From Caprella mutica (lineage: Eukaryota > Arthropoda > Malacostraca > Amphipoda > Caprellidae): a DNA stretch of 64,000 nucleotides. Every line of letters starts with the position of its first letter. Positions within the stretch are counted from its first letter, which is position 1. Positions 48,501 through 59,677 of the stretch are shown in pieces. The DNA is taken from the NCBI GenBank assembly GCA_947561585.1, contig CANNZV010000858.1:1-64000 (forward strand), given 5' to 3'. The position numbers and the translations under genes were made by a program. The notes below the pieces were generated by a model, which made no database searches, was not told the origin of the DNA, and saw only the letters and a program-made list of their open reading frames with translations.

Positions 48501-48916
48501 ACAGCCTCACTGGTTAACCACTTACAATTACATAAAAACTAACTAATTAAGGGGACTGTTCCTGTTTTTAGAAAACTTTTTTATTAATTCAAAAAGTCTA
48601 AGGCGTTTACAGTTTTGAAATTACGGCATGGGAATTTTTTGCATTCGATTCTCAAAGAAATTCTCTACAAAACCGTGCACGAAATGTCCGTGCACGGCTC
48701 GAAATATAGAAAAGATTACATTTCATTACCTAGTTAAATTTAAAATAAAAGTTACAAATAAAATTTAAGTAAGATAACTTCTCATTTATTAATTTCCACT
48801 ATTTTGAAATATCAATAAAAAAGAATATTAGTTTAATATACATAATTGAACTCACCTCCAGTAATATTATCTTCTGTAGGCAAAATTGATGATCTTTCGT
48901 TTGACTGTCGGCTCAT
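36515..48916 (-). CDS. SLC17-type MFS transporter, copy B (sialin / phosphate cotransporter-like)
   Basis: Eleven exons on the reverse strand: 48856-48916, 48050-48246, 45496-45732, 45306-45393, 44879-45108, 44662-44805, 42831-42963, 42632-42746, 41956-42082, 36704-36824, 36515-36576. All have GT-AG borders and consistent phases, giving 504 codons ending EHNS-stop. The nine internal exons match copy A exactly in length. Hallmarks are GFIGFSIMFANRANIPVTII, FDWDASEQGLVLSSYYLGY, GVVYPAMNALLASWTLPEERS, and membrane segments to QYWNFIGAG; it should be a 12-helix membrane anion transporter. The first helix differs from copy A (NRANIPV against IRVNISI), so substrate preference may differ. Introns 2, 6 and 9 are inflated by mobile elements; intron 9 alone is 5.1 kb. 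Confidence 0.9.
36887..37970. mobile_element. minisatellite-ended foldback, TCATTTGATCCCCGG family, in intron 9 of copy B
   Basis: The arms are inverted arrays of 15-bp units such as GGTCATTTGATCCCC (36895-37005 and about 37875-37960). The ends are TGTGGCCGATCAA and GGGTCTAAGTCAA (reverse complement). The flanks CTGGTCAAT and CTGGTCGAG agree in 6 of 9 positions, a plausible decayed 9-bp duplication. The interior has further inverted blocks, including an exact tttatggtaaa pair around 37420-37450 near the centre. Confidence 0.6.
38020..38545 (+). pseudogene. retroelement-associated ORF remnant (non-LTR type C-terminal region)
   Basis: Three frames successively give GGFGGLDCMRAGDISLLALMSS, then GKWKRGLQGGLPVLVHESCQK, then NAIPIQSLA ... 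RPRHAAMNDLAKRALQNVRIP. This order resembles the region after the RT domain of non-LTR-like retroelement proteins widespread in insects (a GGLG-R-A block, a HESCQK-like block, a C-x-C / HGLSC-like block, and R-H-x-x-x-N-D-x-x-K-R-A-L). Frameshifts and stops separate the pieces. Sequence to about 38990 is GC-richer than its surroundings and probably belongs to the same insertion. It is a dead copy inside intron 9 of copy B. Confidence 0.55.
39724..40638. mobile_element. minisatellite-ended foldback, GGACAATTGCCACCC family, in intron 9 of copy B
   Basis: The exact 9-bp duplication CATTTTATG lies at 39715-39723 and 40639-40647. The ends are GGTGCTAGGACAA and CGTGACCGGACAA (reverse complement). 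The arms are arrays of 15-17-bp GGACAATTGCCACCCG units (39731-39830 and, inverted, 40484-40636). Inverted homology continues inwards for about 120 bp, starting aaatatttattatcaggcct. A related element is at 62700-63959. Confidence 0.8.
42105..42202. mobile_element. about 98-bp hairpin MITE in intron 8 of copy B
   Basis: The left part, CAGTGCGTCCGAAAAAAATC, mirrors the right (reverse complement AATGTGTGTCCAGAAAAAATG), with CACTGC / GCAGTG and a ttataaata / tatttataa pair inside. It is non-coding and probably a small DNA-transposon derivative. Confidence 0.5.
43580..44250. mobile_element. minisatellite-ended foldback, C-rich family, in intron 6 of copy B
   Basis: The exact 9-bp duplication CTCCAATGG lies at 43571-43579 and 44251-44259. 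The ends are GATTCCAGGACAATAACCC and, reverse-complemented, GGTGACAGGACAATAACCC. The arms are arrays of about 15-17-bp GGACAAATACCCCCC- and AAAAACCCCCCGTG-like units (43593-43735 and 44085-44235, inverted). Both open inwards into AT-rich sequence, with an extreme G/C run near the middle. Confidence 0.8.
43903..43968. other. G/C homopolymer tract with palindrome
   Basis: GGCCGGGGGGGGGCGGCCCC is followed by CCCCCTCCCC-type runs inside the foldback at 43580-44250. It could form a hairpin or, on the reverse strand, a G-quadruplex. It is also a likely place for sequencing errors. Confidence 0.6.
46022..47010. mobile_element. TIR element related to the 25003-26503 family, in intron 2 of copy B
   Basis: The left end, AGGGGAGAAACGGGTAAATT, and the right end (reverse complement GGGGAGAACCGGGTGAGATC) match each other and the 25003-26503 ends. 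Inner inverted words (gtacgaactcaccc / gtgagttcgtac) lie at 46212-46252. No transposase was recognised. Confidence 0.5.
48556..48680 (+). repeat. dispersed copy related to the 58873-59677 element
   Basis: It contains aaggggactgttcctg, then aaagtctaaggcg and tttgcattcgattctc, in the order and orientation of 58873-59120. It lies in intron 1 of copy B. Confidence 0.6.
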
Positions 48917-49642
48917 TGTATATATCATAAAAAAATGAAAACCTGTATTAACAATTCGGTTTCGAGTGAAACCTATCAGATATAATAGGTAAACTTTTCA
49001 CAGTCTAACATAATAAGTTCTGAAAAAAAATTTATGACAGATATAAGATTTGGTATATATATACGATAAAGAAAAAAAAATATATAAAATTAATAGCGCT
49101 GATGGATACAAAGCTAACATGGAAGTTTCTAAAATTAGGTAAAAATACAGTGCAAATGCTGGATTTTCGAACTAATCTGACCATATTACATTATCAAAGA
49201 AAAGAATGCACACAGAAAACGGTTTTGTTGATACAACCAAAAAAAGTAGGTTTTTTATTGTATCACCAAATAAGTTAGTCATCAAAATAATTTTGTTATA
49301 GTAAATATATTTTTCTGCTAAGTTTTTTTTTTTGTTATAGTTTAACTAGAGTTAAACAGTAACTAAAGCTTATTAGTTATAATAACATTACAATACTTTT
49401 ACTTCAAAAGTGTATTTTGTTATGTCAACAAAAAGTAAATTTAAAGCAACATAAATATAAAAAATTTAGCAACAAAATCATCTTATTATTTTAACTGAAA
49501 CCGTTTGTTTGGTTTAAAAAAAAGAGATTATGCTGTTTTAATTACCATTTCTTACATCATTGCATATAGTGTGTATGTAAATTTGGCTGTATATCAATTA
49601 GCTTAATGTTACATGTTGTTATATACATAGAAATGAAGTGGT

Positions 49643-49712
49643 GTATCTGGGACTCGAACTGACGATCTGCAAACTCCAGTCTGCGGCTCTATTCTCTCAG
49701 CCATCCTGGACA
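49643..49712 (-). pseudogene. tRNA-like sequence (Ser-type anticodon loop), degenerate
   Basis: The reverse strand reads GTCCAGGATGGCTGAGAGA, an anticodon-arm-like GCAGA-CTGGAGT-TTTGC (anticodon GGA), then CAGTTCGAGTCCCAG, resembling box A and box B. The T stem and acceptor stem do not pair properly. It is more likely a tRNA pseudogene or a SINE head than a working tRNA. Confidence 0.35.
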
Positions 49713-50684
49713 TGGTACAAGTAGGATTGGAATGAAATATAAGCAATATGAAAAATGCATGCCTTTTAAAGTTATTAGAAATGAATATTATTTAATATTC
49801 TTTTGATTTTGTATCTTTTCTTTCTCATTCTAAAAAGCAATAGAACATTAAAATTGAATATTCTTATTATAGCTATCTATTAATATTTATCAATTTCCAC
49901 CTATCTACCTACCTAGTTACTAACTAGTGTTTATCAATAGCTACATAGATACCTACTAGTGTTTATCATTACTTACGTTAACGTAGTTATGATACGTAAA
50001 TAAGGCCTTAGAATGAACTTGCTGCAATATGTATCAATATTTTTGCACTACGACTCAATATATTACTTTTTCCCGTGTACTTTTTCACGCTTAAAACAGA
50101 CGAGGGACATCACGCGTGGGACAGACGTGGGAATATCGATACAAAATAGCACTCAAGAAACACTTATAAATTTACATATTTTGATTCTGTACGAACAATT
50201 AATACATATTGTGGTAATTTAAAATGGAAAACAATTATTATTACTGACAATTTATTATTGTTAATATATATTATTGTTGCAAAATTATTATTTAGAAAGA
50301 CAACAATAATATAGTAAGAAAACAATAATATAGTAAGGAAGCAATAATATAGTAATATAATGTTCCTGACCTTGGTATATTTTGTGGTCCCTGACTACTT
50401 TCTCTTCTAGTTCACAATCAAAGGTGGACAGCACTACTTTCAAAAGCATCGGCTGCTTCATATTGAAGTTGTAGCGGTGCTATCACTTCTTTTAAACAAA
50501 AACAACGGAGCTACTTTTCAAACCAATTTAATTTATTATATTTATGAATGAAATTTGATTCAAATTAAAACAATATGTTATGATATTGAACACTATTTTC
50601 CAAAATTCATTAATTATTATTAAATAGAATATCCATTTCCAATCTTGAACAGCCTCCTCTCCACCACAGTTCATTCTGTTTAAG

Positions 50685-50840
50685 TGGTTCACTGCAACTT
50701 AATATTTCTTTTCAGAAAAGCTAACATTTCAAAGTTATCATTGCCCTAACTAGCTTGTTTTAATTTTAAAATGTCTTTGCAAAGCGAGAACATCCTCTCC
50801 AATGCAACACTTGATTGAAAAGCGTTGCTGTGTTGTATTG
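50685..50840 (-). pseudogene. hAT transposase C-terminal dimerisation fragment
   Basis: The reverse strand gives SSVALERMFSLCKDILKL and, after a stop, NDNFEMLAFLKRN. This matches the hAT dimerisation pattern S-S-x-x-x-E-R-x-F-S ... N-x-E-x-L-x-F-L-x-x-N. The upstream sequence to about 51650 is frame-broken; a possible FKLSWFEM block at about 51090 may belong to the same protein. Confidence 0.6.
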
Positions 50841-50844
50841 AATG

Positions 50845-52490
50845 AATAACACCATGAATGGTTTACACGGGAAAAATTATTGACAATTGACAAGGAAGCG
50901 TATAGTTGAGAGAGAGCTTCCCAAATAATTTTTACGAGTCACTCATTTTCATAAGTTTCTGAGGAACCTTTCTTAAATTAATTGAAAAAAATGGGTTATC
51001 TTCAATAATGTTTCAGGGAACGAAAATTCGAGTTTTTCATTCACCATGTGCTTCCAATCTCCTTGCTATCCATTTCGAACCATGATAGCTTAAACTGCTT
51101 ATGAAATGCTGGTGCAAGAGTATAATCTGTATCGTCAATTTGAAAATATCCGATCTAATATAGCATCGACTAGTTACTCTCAGTAAATCAAATTCTTTTC
51201 ATGTGACACTTTTATTTGTTAAAAGGAAAACAGATATCAAGAGTCCCATAAAGCCTTCAGTTTCGCCTGGAATGATATTCCAGGCACTTACCATTGATGA
51301 GCTATTGGGTCGCACGATTTTTTCGACTTGTATATTGATAACTCAAATTTAATTTTAAAAGAAGCGGAAGTTCTGTACGTAGCGCATAAAATCAATGACG
51401 CTTTTGAAAAAATGTATCGTTTCTGCTAATAAATAAAAAGCGCTGTGCCCACACCTCTGTGATCACAATGTACCTTACGTGACTAACATGAATATTCAGG
51501 ATCCATACTTTTGATTTACATATAACTTTTATGACCTTAATGGAATGAAATTATTCGATCCTTCGTGCATTTTGTCGGTTTCTACCGCTTGAAAAAGTTG
51601 AATTGTTATAGCATAGGGAGATCTTGTGCAAGAATGACCAGAAGTATGGGAAATAATTCTACTTTTTATTCTAGATATGTTGACTAGCTCTTTCTACATA
51701 GAATGATCAATAGACATTGAATTTTTTAAAAGTGAAAATTTCAGCAATTTTAGCACAAAAAGAAGAGTGTCCAAATACTTCTTACACTTCCTATTCCAAG
51801 AAATGTTGAATAAATCGTATATAATAATCGTACATATTTAATAAATTTAAAGTTTCTATTATTTCAATCTATTAGCACTATTTTATAAATTTAATTTGGC
51901 ATGTATTTTTTGTTATATCCAATTACATATTTCATGTATCTGTATATATCATCCTGTTTAACAAAACGACTGTGAAGGGGGGATATACATTTGAAATATA
52001 AATCATAGCCCATACTTTCTCCCTTGTCTCTTTTCATAATATCCAACCAATTCTTCTGTTATCTTTCTTCCACTCCGTTAACTTACTCTATTATTCTACT
52101 GATCTCTTGTGTTATCTCTTTATTCCTCTTCTTTTATTCTTCACGTTCCATCTTTTATTTCTTGTTTTCTTCCTTCATTTTACTTCCCACCGACTTGCAT
52201 CCATGACAGTTCCACTTTCCCATGTATCCTATGTCACATATTATTTCCAATTCTCTTTTTATTTATCACATACTAATCCCACTCCACCACTATTCACTCT
52301 ACAAATGCATATGCTGCACTCCTCACTATCACTGTAACTTCTCTCACCTTTGAAATATCTTTTATTTTCTGACTTCCCGGCCACTCCCATTAACTTTTCT
52401 CTTCATCTCCTCAGTTTAATCCAACTTATAACTAAATTCCTCACATAAACTTGATCTAATTTACATCATATTTAAGCTGCACTTGACACC
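50845..52490. other. no intact gene seen
   Basis: It probably contains further decayed hAT sequence to about 51650, then pyrimidine-rich sequence at 52015-52400 whose apparent frames are low-complexity (Leu/Phe/Ser-rich) and unsupported. Confidence 0.4.
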
Positions 52491-52494
52491 ATAT

Positions 52495-52680
52495 TATCAG
52501 AGGTTATTCAAATTCAGCGTTGAAGTTTTTTTTTTGTTTGTTTCAAGCTTTCGAATAGAAAGATTTCTATTCATCAACAGGAGAAAGGGTGGAAACAAGG
52601 GCCTGACAATGAATTTTATGACCAATAGTTGTATGTTGGATACCGTCTTTCGATTTAAGCTATAAATCCTATAATATGCA
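52495..52680 (+). repeat. solo terminal repeat of the Penelope-like-derived family
   Basis: It shares cagaggttattcaaattcag, tttcgaatagaaagatttct and gttgtatgttggataccg with the ends at 297-450 and 3378-3540, in the same orientation. No internal array or partner end was seen. Confidence 0.8.
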
Positions 52681-53699
52681 ATAAGCTCATAAAGTAATAA
52701 CACATATGCACGCAAATTTTGGACGGTTTTTTTCTCCCAGAATTTAAAACTGTGGGCTTTCGAGAAACAATAGTGATAATTAAGAGATTTTTGTTTTCAA
52801 TTTTGAAAAGAAGATCTTTTAACAGTATATCTTTCTACAGTATAGTAATCAAATTTAGTGGAACCATCTATATAATTATGGGCCATCTAATCTTGTAAGA
52901 ACTTTTTGTGGGTAAACACCTTCAAATTCTTTTCTATTTACAATTTACGGATCATTTTCCGTATTTTTATTTCGGATACACACACAAGGGAAAAATATGA
53001 ATATAGGAACATAGTACTAAGGTAGGAAATCAGAAATTTCTTAAATTCAGGTTGATTCATGACCATTGACCAATGTTTACGCCCACTTTCCGAGTATAAT
53101 ATAGCCAAAAGAAGAGTCAAAGTACTTCCAAGTTTCCTAATTTAGTTTTCAATAATATAATCGACAACTGAATACCATGAAATCCTATGATGAAAGTTAT
53201 TAATACCTCCATTCATATTTTACTTAATTAAAAATACAGAAACCCCCATTTTTCAACACCGAAAATTACCTCCTCTTCAGCCAACAAAAAGTGTACGATA
53301 ATTATAATTGAAAACAAATACGCTATTTTATAGACACTTACGATAAATTATTTTGAATAGCACTGCCTTCATCACGTACATCACCAGCAAGACTCTAACA
53401 ACTTCTGAGTGAATAATCTCACCATGCATCTTTTAATTTGTTCTATTTCCAATGAAATTGGTACTTATAATAATAATAACTATTACAATTATATAATTAA
53501 TATAATAACTATATAACCAGCTGGTATTTATTTAATAGTGACTCTTACATAACTGTGTAATTAATTCTAATAGATTATTATTAAGTGAGATATTTACTAA
53601 ATGAAATATTTGCATAATAATTGCTTGTTCCAATCAGCTTTACAAATGATGCGTTAATTACTTCGGGTAAATTTCATTTTTAAATACTTTTGATTGCAT

Positions 53700-55715
53700 A
53701 TTTTTTACGACAAGATACAGCAGTCTCGGAAATTTCGGTTTCGAAAATGTATCGTGCTGCCACCTGTTCTTCAAAGTGGTTTCTATTCGTAGCTTAGCAA
53801 CTGTAACATTTTGTATTAAAAAACACTAAATAAACTCTTTAACTTGTTTGACTTTTAAAATATTCTTTCGGATAATTAAGGTATCTATCTCTTTATTTCA
53901 GCGTTAATGACTAAATTCAATTTTGAAACTATCCATTTAAACAGAGTCGACGTAGTTTACATTCATGTTGTATCTAGCCGTACGTTGGAAGGTAGTTTCT
54001 AAGTTATTAGTGATATATATATTATTTATTTATATTTATAGAAATACATTAATGGAGTGAAATAGGTGTGAAATACATTAATGGAGTGGAATAGGTGTGA
54101 AATACATTAATGGAGTGGAATAGGTGTGAAATACATTAATGGAGTGGAATAGGTGTGAAATACATTAATTGAGTGGAATAGGTGTGAAATACATTAATGG
54201 AGTGGAATAGGTGTGAAATACATTAATGGAGTGGAATAGGTGTGAAATACATTAATGGAGTGGAATAGGTGTGAAATACATTAATGGAGTGGAATAGGTG
54301 CGAAATACATTAATGGAGTGGAATAGGTGTGAAATGCATTAATTGAGTGGAATAGGTGTGAAATACATTAATGGAGTGGAATAGGTGTGAAATACATTAA
54401 TGGAGTAGAATAGGTGTGAAATACATTAATGGAGTGGAATAGGTGTGAAATACATTAATGGAGTAGAATAGGTGTGAAATACATTAATGGAGTGGAATAG
54501 GTGTGAAATACATTAATGGAGTAGAATAGGTGTGAAATACATTAATGGAGTGGAATAGGTGTGAAATACATTAATAAAGTAGAATAGGTATAAATACATC
54601 AGTGGAGTAGAATTGGTATGAAATAAATTCATAGAGTGAAATTGGTATAAATACATTAATAGAAACAGGTATAAATACATTGGTAGAGTAGAATAGGTAT
54701 AAATGGTATAAATACATTAGTGAGTGAAATAGGTATGAAATACATTAATAGAGTGGAATAGGTTACTCATATTCGCATCAATGAATTGACTGAGTGCCAT
54801 TCAGAGTGTCGAAAATAATGGTCAGGATGATCATTGAAGTGAGTCTCCAGTTGCCTGCTAGTTTGCCCCACCAACTATATATTTGTCCGTTGTATCAACA
54901 CTCAGAGTGTGCGAAAGAACCTCAATATAAACGGTGCTATTGTATACAAAATATGAATAGTAGTGTGGAAGGTATTCTACACTACCTTCTAACACATTGA
55001 AATAGCAAGTAATACGCCTGATTAGCTGATTTTCATATTCTAGCATTGAATAATGTGTAGTCTATGACTAATCTGTATTCTGTCTCCTATCAGGCGATCC
55101 ACGCTACGGTATAGTATTACCTGACGTTACCTTCAGACTTCCATGTGTAGTAGTACATATCTAACTTTAGAGTTAAATCAATTGTGTATCTGCGCATAGA
55201 CTTCACTTTGATATCCTGTATCTGATAATAAATAGAGGATTTTATTAAGAAGATATCTTGCTCGTTTCATTTATCCCTCTAGCAGCCTAGAGCCAAAAAT
55301 TCATCATCACTTGTGAAAAGAACCCCAGAATAGAATTCCGTCTTGGGAAAGACGGGAAACTCTTCTAACAAGTACTGGCAATAGAGTGATTTGTGAGCGT
55401 GACGTAATCAAGGCTGAACTCTTAAATAGTAATTCGGGATTTAGCAGTTTGAATAACAGAATATATCAATTTTTCATTTCATATGATGGCAACAAATAAA
55501 GAGTTCTTATAATCTTGCCCTATTCAATTGCATTATTTTGATTTTAGAATGTTGATTTGATTATACAGACACATACATATTTTAGACACATACACAACAC
55601 GTCGATTTTCCTTACTATATCTATTCTTTGTAATGTGTTTTGTTCCCACTTTGAAACAGGTGGCAGCACGATGTATTTTTGAAACCGGAATTTCCGATAG
55701 TGATCTCTATGCTCT
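53700..55715. mobile_element. pair of roughly 60-bp inverted repeats around a 29-bp array
   Basis: 53720-53780 (tttcggtttcgaaaatgtat, cgtgctgccacctgttct, caaagtgg) is the inverted complement of 55648-55705 with few differences. It may mark the ends of an old element that contains the minisatellite at 54045-54770. No target duplication was found. Confidence 0.45.
54045..54770 (+). repeat. 29-bp minisatellite
   Basis: About 24 units of 29 bp containing gaaatacattaatggagtgg followed by aataggtgt. They are nearly identical up to about 54570 and decay towards the right end. Confidence 0.92.
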
Positions 55716-55821
55716 GCACAATTTTTCGATTTGTACAATGTCGAAAATGCGCTGAACGTTTTTAAACCACTTAAACCCACCAAGGCCTAAGTTAAGGGCT
55801 GATTCACTCCATAGCTCCAGT

Positions 55822-56906
55822 GATTACAGGAAAGTTCACCGCCCTCAATTCACCGCCGGAAAGTTCTCGCACTCAATTCACCGCATGGAAAATTCATCGC
55901 AACTCAATTCACCGCATGGAAAGTTCATCGCAACTCAATTCACCACAACTCAATTCACCGCGTGGTAAATTTCAATTTAGGTAATGTGTGTTGATATTCC
56001 TTTGAATTACGGTTTAGTAAAGGTTCGACCACTGTATGCATATATTATAATTGATTGAGAACGTAATCAAATACTTCGTACGTTACACCTAAAACATTTC
56101 TCTTATATTCAATTTATTAGTTTATGTGGTAGTAAAATGACTACTAAGATTTGTAATAATCTTCCAAATTCAAAAAATGGATTAATTTAGAGCTCTTAAG
56201 TGTAACAGATAGTTTCCATAAACTAATGTTTAACGTGTATATCAGACTCCTTTTAAGCATTATTTATGGTTCATACATGTGCTACAGTGTAAACATTATA
56301 AAGTTAACGGAACTTCACACAATTCTTTCATTTTAACATAACTACTTGTGTGTTGTAAGTATTAATATCTAACTATTATAAGATATCTAGTTTTCAAAGC
56401 TCAACTGTGCAACATTACACTGTTAATTTATATGTCGATAATGTTTTTTTTTAGAGCTAGATATACATTACATCCCTGGGTATATAATTGTTTAATTATG
56501 ACATTTCGTAATTTTTGAGTTAGTAGCTTATCCTATATGTATTGATTGATTAAAATATAACCAAATACTAACGCGAAGAAATTAATGTAGAGACATATAT
56601 CCAGTAATATTAATTCAATATTTCTGCTCCTATATATTTTCTTTGATTAGAAAATCTTTTAAATATTCAAAGAGACGTGTAGCTACATCTTTAACAATAG
56701 TGTATTTTTCACGTAATTAATGTTTATTTAGTGGCTAATACATTTGTTTATTATATGTTTGCTGTATCACTGTTATATTTTGAATTAATTTCTTTTGTGG
56801 TGAATTGAGTTGCGGTGAATTGAGTTGCGATGAACTTTCCATGAGGTGAATTGAGGACGATGAACTTTCCAGCGGTGAATTGAGGACGGTGAACTTTCTG
56901 CACACC
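55822..56906. mobile_element. minisatellite-ended foldback, GGAAAGTTCACCGC family
   Basis: The exact 9-bp duplication AGCTCCAGT lies at 55813-55821 and 56907-56915. The ends are GATTACAGGAAAG and GGTGTGCAGAAAG (reverse complement). The arms contain units alternating GGAAAGTTCATCGC and aactcaattcaccgc (55830-55970 and, inverted, 56798-56900). The interior is AT-rich and non-coding. Confidence 0.78.
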
Positions 56907-57231
56907 AGCTCCAGTCCCTCTCTGTTCTCGCTCCAGTCTCGGTCCGGTCTCAGTCTGGTGCATTCATATGTTCGGTCTCGTTACGATCCACTTTCGCTTC
57001 CGTCCCTTCCATCCCATCTGACTTTGCATTAATTACTCTTGCGCTTAGTTGGTGATTAACAGAATGAAACAAAACATAAAAGAAGAGATTCTGGGTTCAT
57101 CCTATGCTAATAGATTGAAAGAGTGAAGGATAATTTCACTCGTTGTATCCTTATCTAACAGATGACGAGGGCATAGAATTGATTAATATTTCAGATAGTT
57201 TATAAAAAATACAAAGATTATAAATGATGTT

Positions 57232-57730
57232 ACTTCTCTATTCCGTATACCGTGCCTTTACCAGCCCTATAAGATGTTGTTACTTCACTATTGTGTATAC
57301 TGTGCCTTTACCAGCCCTATAAGATGTTGTTACTTCCCTATTCTGTATACTGTGCCTTTACCAGCCCTATAAGATGTTGTTACTTCCCTATTCCGTATAA
57401 TGCGCCTTTACCAGCCCTATAAGATGTTGTTACTTCTCTATTCTGTATACTGTGCCTTTAACAGCCCTATAAGATGTTGTTACTTCCCTATTCTGTATAC
57501 TGTGCCTTTACCAGCCCTATAAGATGTTGTTACTTCCCTATTCTGTATACTGTGCCTTTACCAGCCCTATAAGATGTTGTTACTTCCCTATTCCGTATAC
57601 TGCGCCTTTACCAGCCCTATAAGATGTTGTTACTTCTCTATTCTGTATACTGTGCCTTTACCAGCCCTATAAGATGTTGTTACTTCCCTATTCTGTATAC
57701 TGTGCCTTTACCAGCCCTGTAAGATGTTGT
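57232..57730 (+). repeat. 50-bp tandem repeat
   Basis: Ten units of 50 bp carrying tgtgcctttaccagccctat, then aagatgttgttacttccc. The units differ by one to three substitutions, so the amplification is recent. Confidence 0.93.
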
Positions 57731-57734
57731 TATT

Positions 57735-58870
57735 TACCTATAAAAGGGTCCTATAGTTTAAAACAGTAATGTAATATTAGTCAATTAAGTATTAGTTATT
57801 AAATATGTGACCATTTATTTTTATTTTGTTCTATGTATATAACTAATATGTTTATTGAAATAAATAGTTTCTATGGCTGTCAATTCTTTTCTGTTATGTC
57901 TGTGTACAATAATGCATTTAAGTAATTTTTTGGGTAAAGTAGAACACAGATATTAATTTATAATACCTAGACATCACAATAAATGTTTGTCAAACAGTTT
58001 GACAAACAGAATACGTTTAATGCTACTGTTTGTGTTTGAATAATTTGTTGCGAAACTGTTAGATAGTGTGAACGAGGCATAAATCACTCGAGAATACTCA
58101 ATAGCGCACTTAGCTAAAGGCTAAATGTGTATTATTATCTAGTAGATCAATACTATTTCATGGCAATGCTATAAACCCATTGTAATTGAATTTGTCATGC
58201 TACTCAAACTAATTACTTTTAACTCTGAAATATAACCAATATGTATTTGACCAGTGAAGTCAGACTAATGGAATATTAGTATCTTTGACGTCACTTCAAG
58301 GGAATATGATAGTTTGTTTAACATATATATATTTTTATATAGACCTTCAGGCACTCTGGGAGTTCCAGGGTGAAAAACGTGGAAGTCACTATCTAGATTG
58401 CGCAATTAGGTAAATTGTGTGGAACATACATTATTTTATCCCAACATTCACCAAAAGTTCAATGTATATTATGAGTATACCTACCATTGGTGTCATTTTG
58501 ACATCTGAGTCGCTAGTAAAAGTAGGTTTTTTATTTAGACATCATCTTTTGTAAAAAGTGAAGAAGTAAAATAAATAATATTAGAAGTTACAAGAAACCG
58601 GCAATACATTTTTTTAGGTTGGATCAATATTCAAAGTTTGGTATTCCTTCAAAATAATCTTCTGTTAATAGTAATAAAAACAACTGTCTTGATTTCGACG
58701 ACTTTATTGCATATTTTCGTTATGGGATATTAAAATCAATTCAATTATTTATCTCATAAGCTCAAGATCATCTTTATACTGTATAATACAATGGGTGTAT
58801 ATCTCTGTCTGTTGGTTGCAGGAAATATTTCACACTTCAACATTTAAGATACGATATAATTCCATGACTT
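57735..58870. other. no gene recognised
   Basis: AT-rich non-coding sequence with a short inverted pair, tgtttgtcaaac / gtttgacaaaca, at about 57983-58008. Confidence 0.45.
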
Positions 58871-58872
58871 GA

Positions 58873-59677
58873 AGGGACCGTACTTGGTTTTTGAAAATAT
58901 TTTTATTAATCAAGCTATGGTTCTGAAACTAAGTACCTTCATTTAAAATTCAATTCTCTGTCGTTTTTGTCCCCTGGCATTTTTTTTCTATTGGACCCAT
59001 AGAAAACGAGTTATTCGAATTTCGAACGTATTTCGACCCCTTTCCAAAAAAGTCTAAGGCTCCTACAATTTTGAAGCTGCGGCATTGATTTTTTTTTTTG
59101 CATTCGATTCTCCAGGAAATCTTTAGAGCTGTAGTAGCTTGTTTTTTTATATTCGAATTGGTTTTCAGAATATTAATTTTTTTGTGAAAAAAAAACTTTT
59201 TTTCAAAATCCAATATTTTGAAAAATAATTCGAACATCAAAAAAAACAAGCTCATACAGCTCTAGAGAATTTTCTGGTGACAAATACCAAAATTTGTCTA
59301 TTATGAGATAAAAACATTCAAAGTTACAGTGTACCTAGATACACTGTGACACCCAACATCTTCCCCTTATAAGATATCGAGTGCCACTGATGAGTGATGG
59401 GTATTGCAGCCAATAGCTATTATGTGTGGTCTTAGTAACAAGAACTACACCAGATATGGCAAGATAATTAATTATTACGAATTATTAGTGGCTGATGAGT
59501 AGTGTGCAAAGCATCTACCGCGACCCCAATCCTCCCCTCGCCCTCTTCCCTTTCTCTCTCCCCCAGTGGGTTATAGTGACACTAGAGCTCTGCTATTTCA
59601 CTTAAACATATGGGAAGGTACTAGATAGCTTTTACGAAATAAAAAATTATGAGATTTTCCCAAGTACGGTCCCCTAA
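58873..59677. mobile_element. about 0.8-kb TIR element
   Basis: The left end, GGGACCGTACTTGG (about 58875), and the right end (reverse complement AGGGGACCGTACTTGG, about 59675) are inverted. A nested hairpin at 59100-59270 pairs an agctgta...agcttgtttttt stretch with its complement. A fragment of the family occurs at 48556-48680. It is non-coding. Confidence 0.55.

Noticed and set aside
52024..52337. Hydrophobic small proteins (Phe/Leu/Ser-rich)
   Set aside because: The region is a pyrimidine-rich low-complexity stretch; overlapping frames are equally open and no family is recognised.
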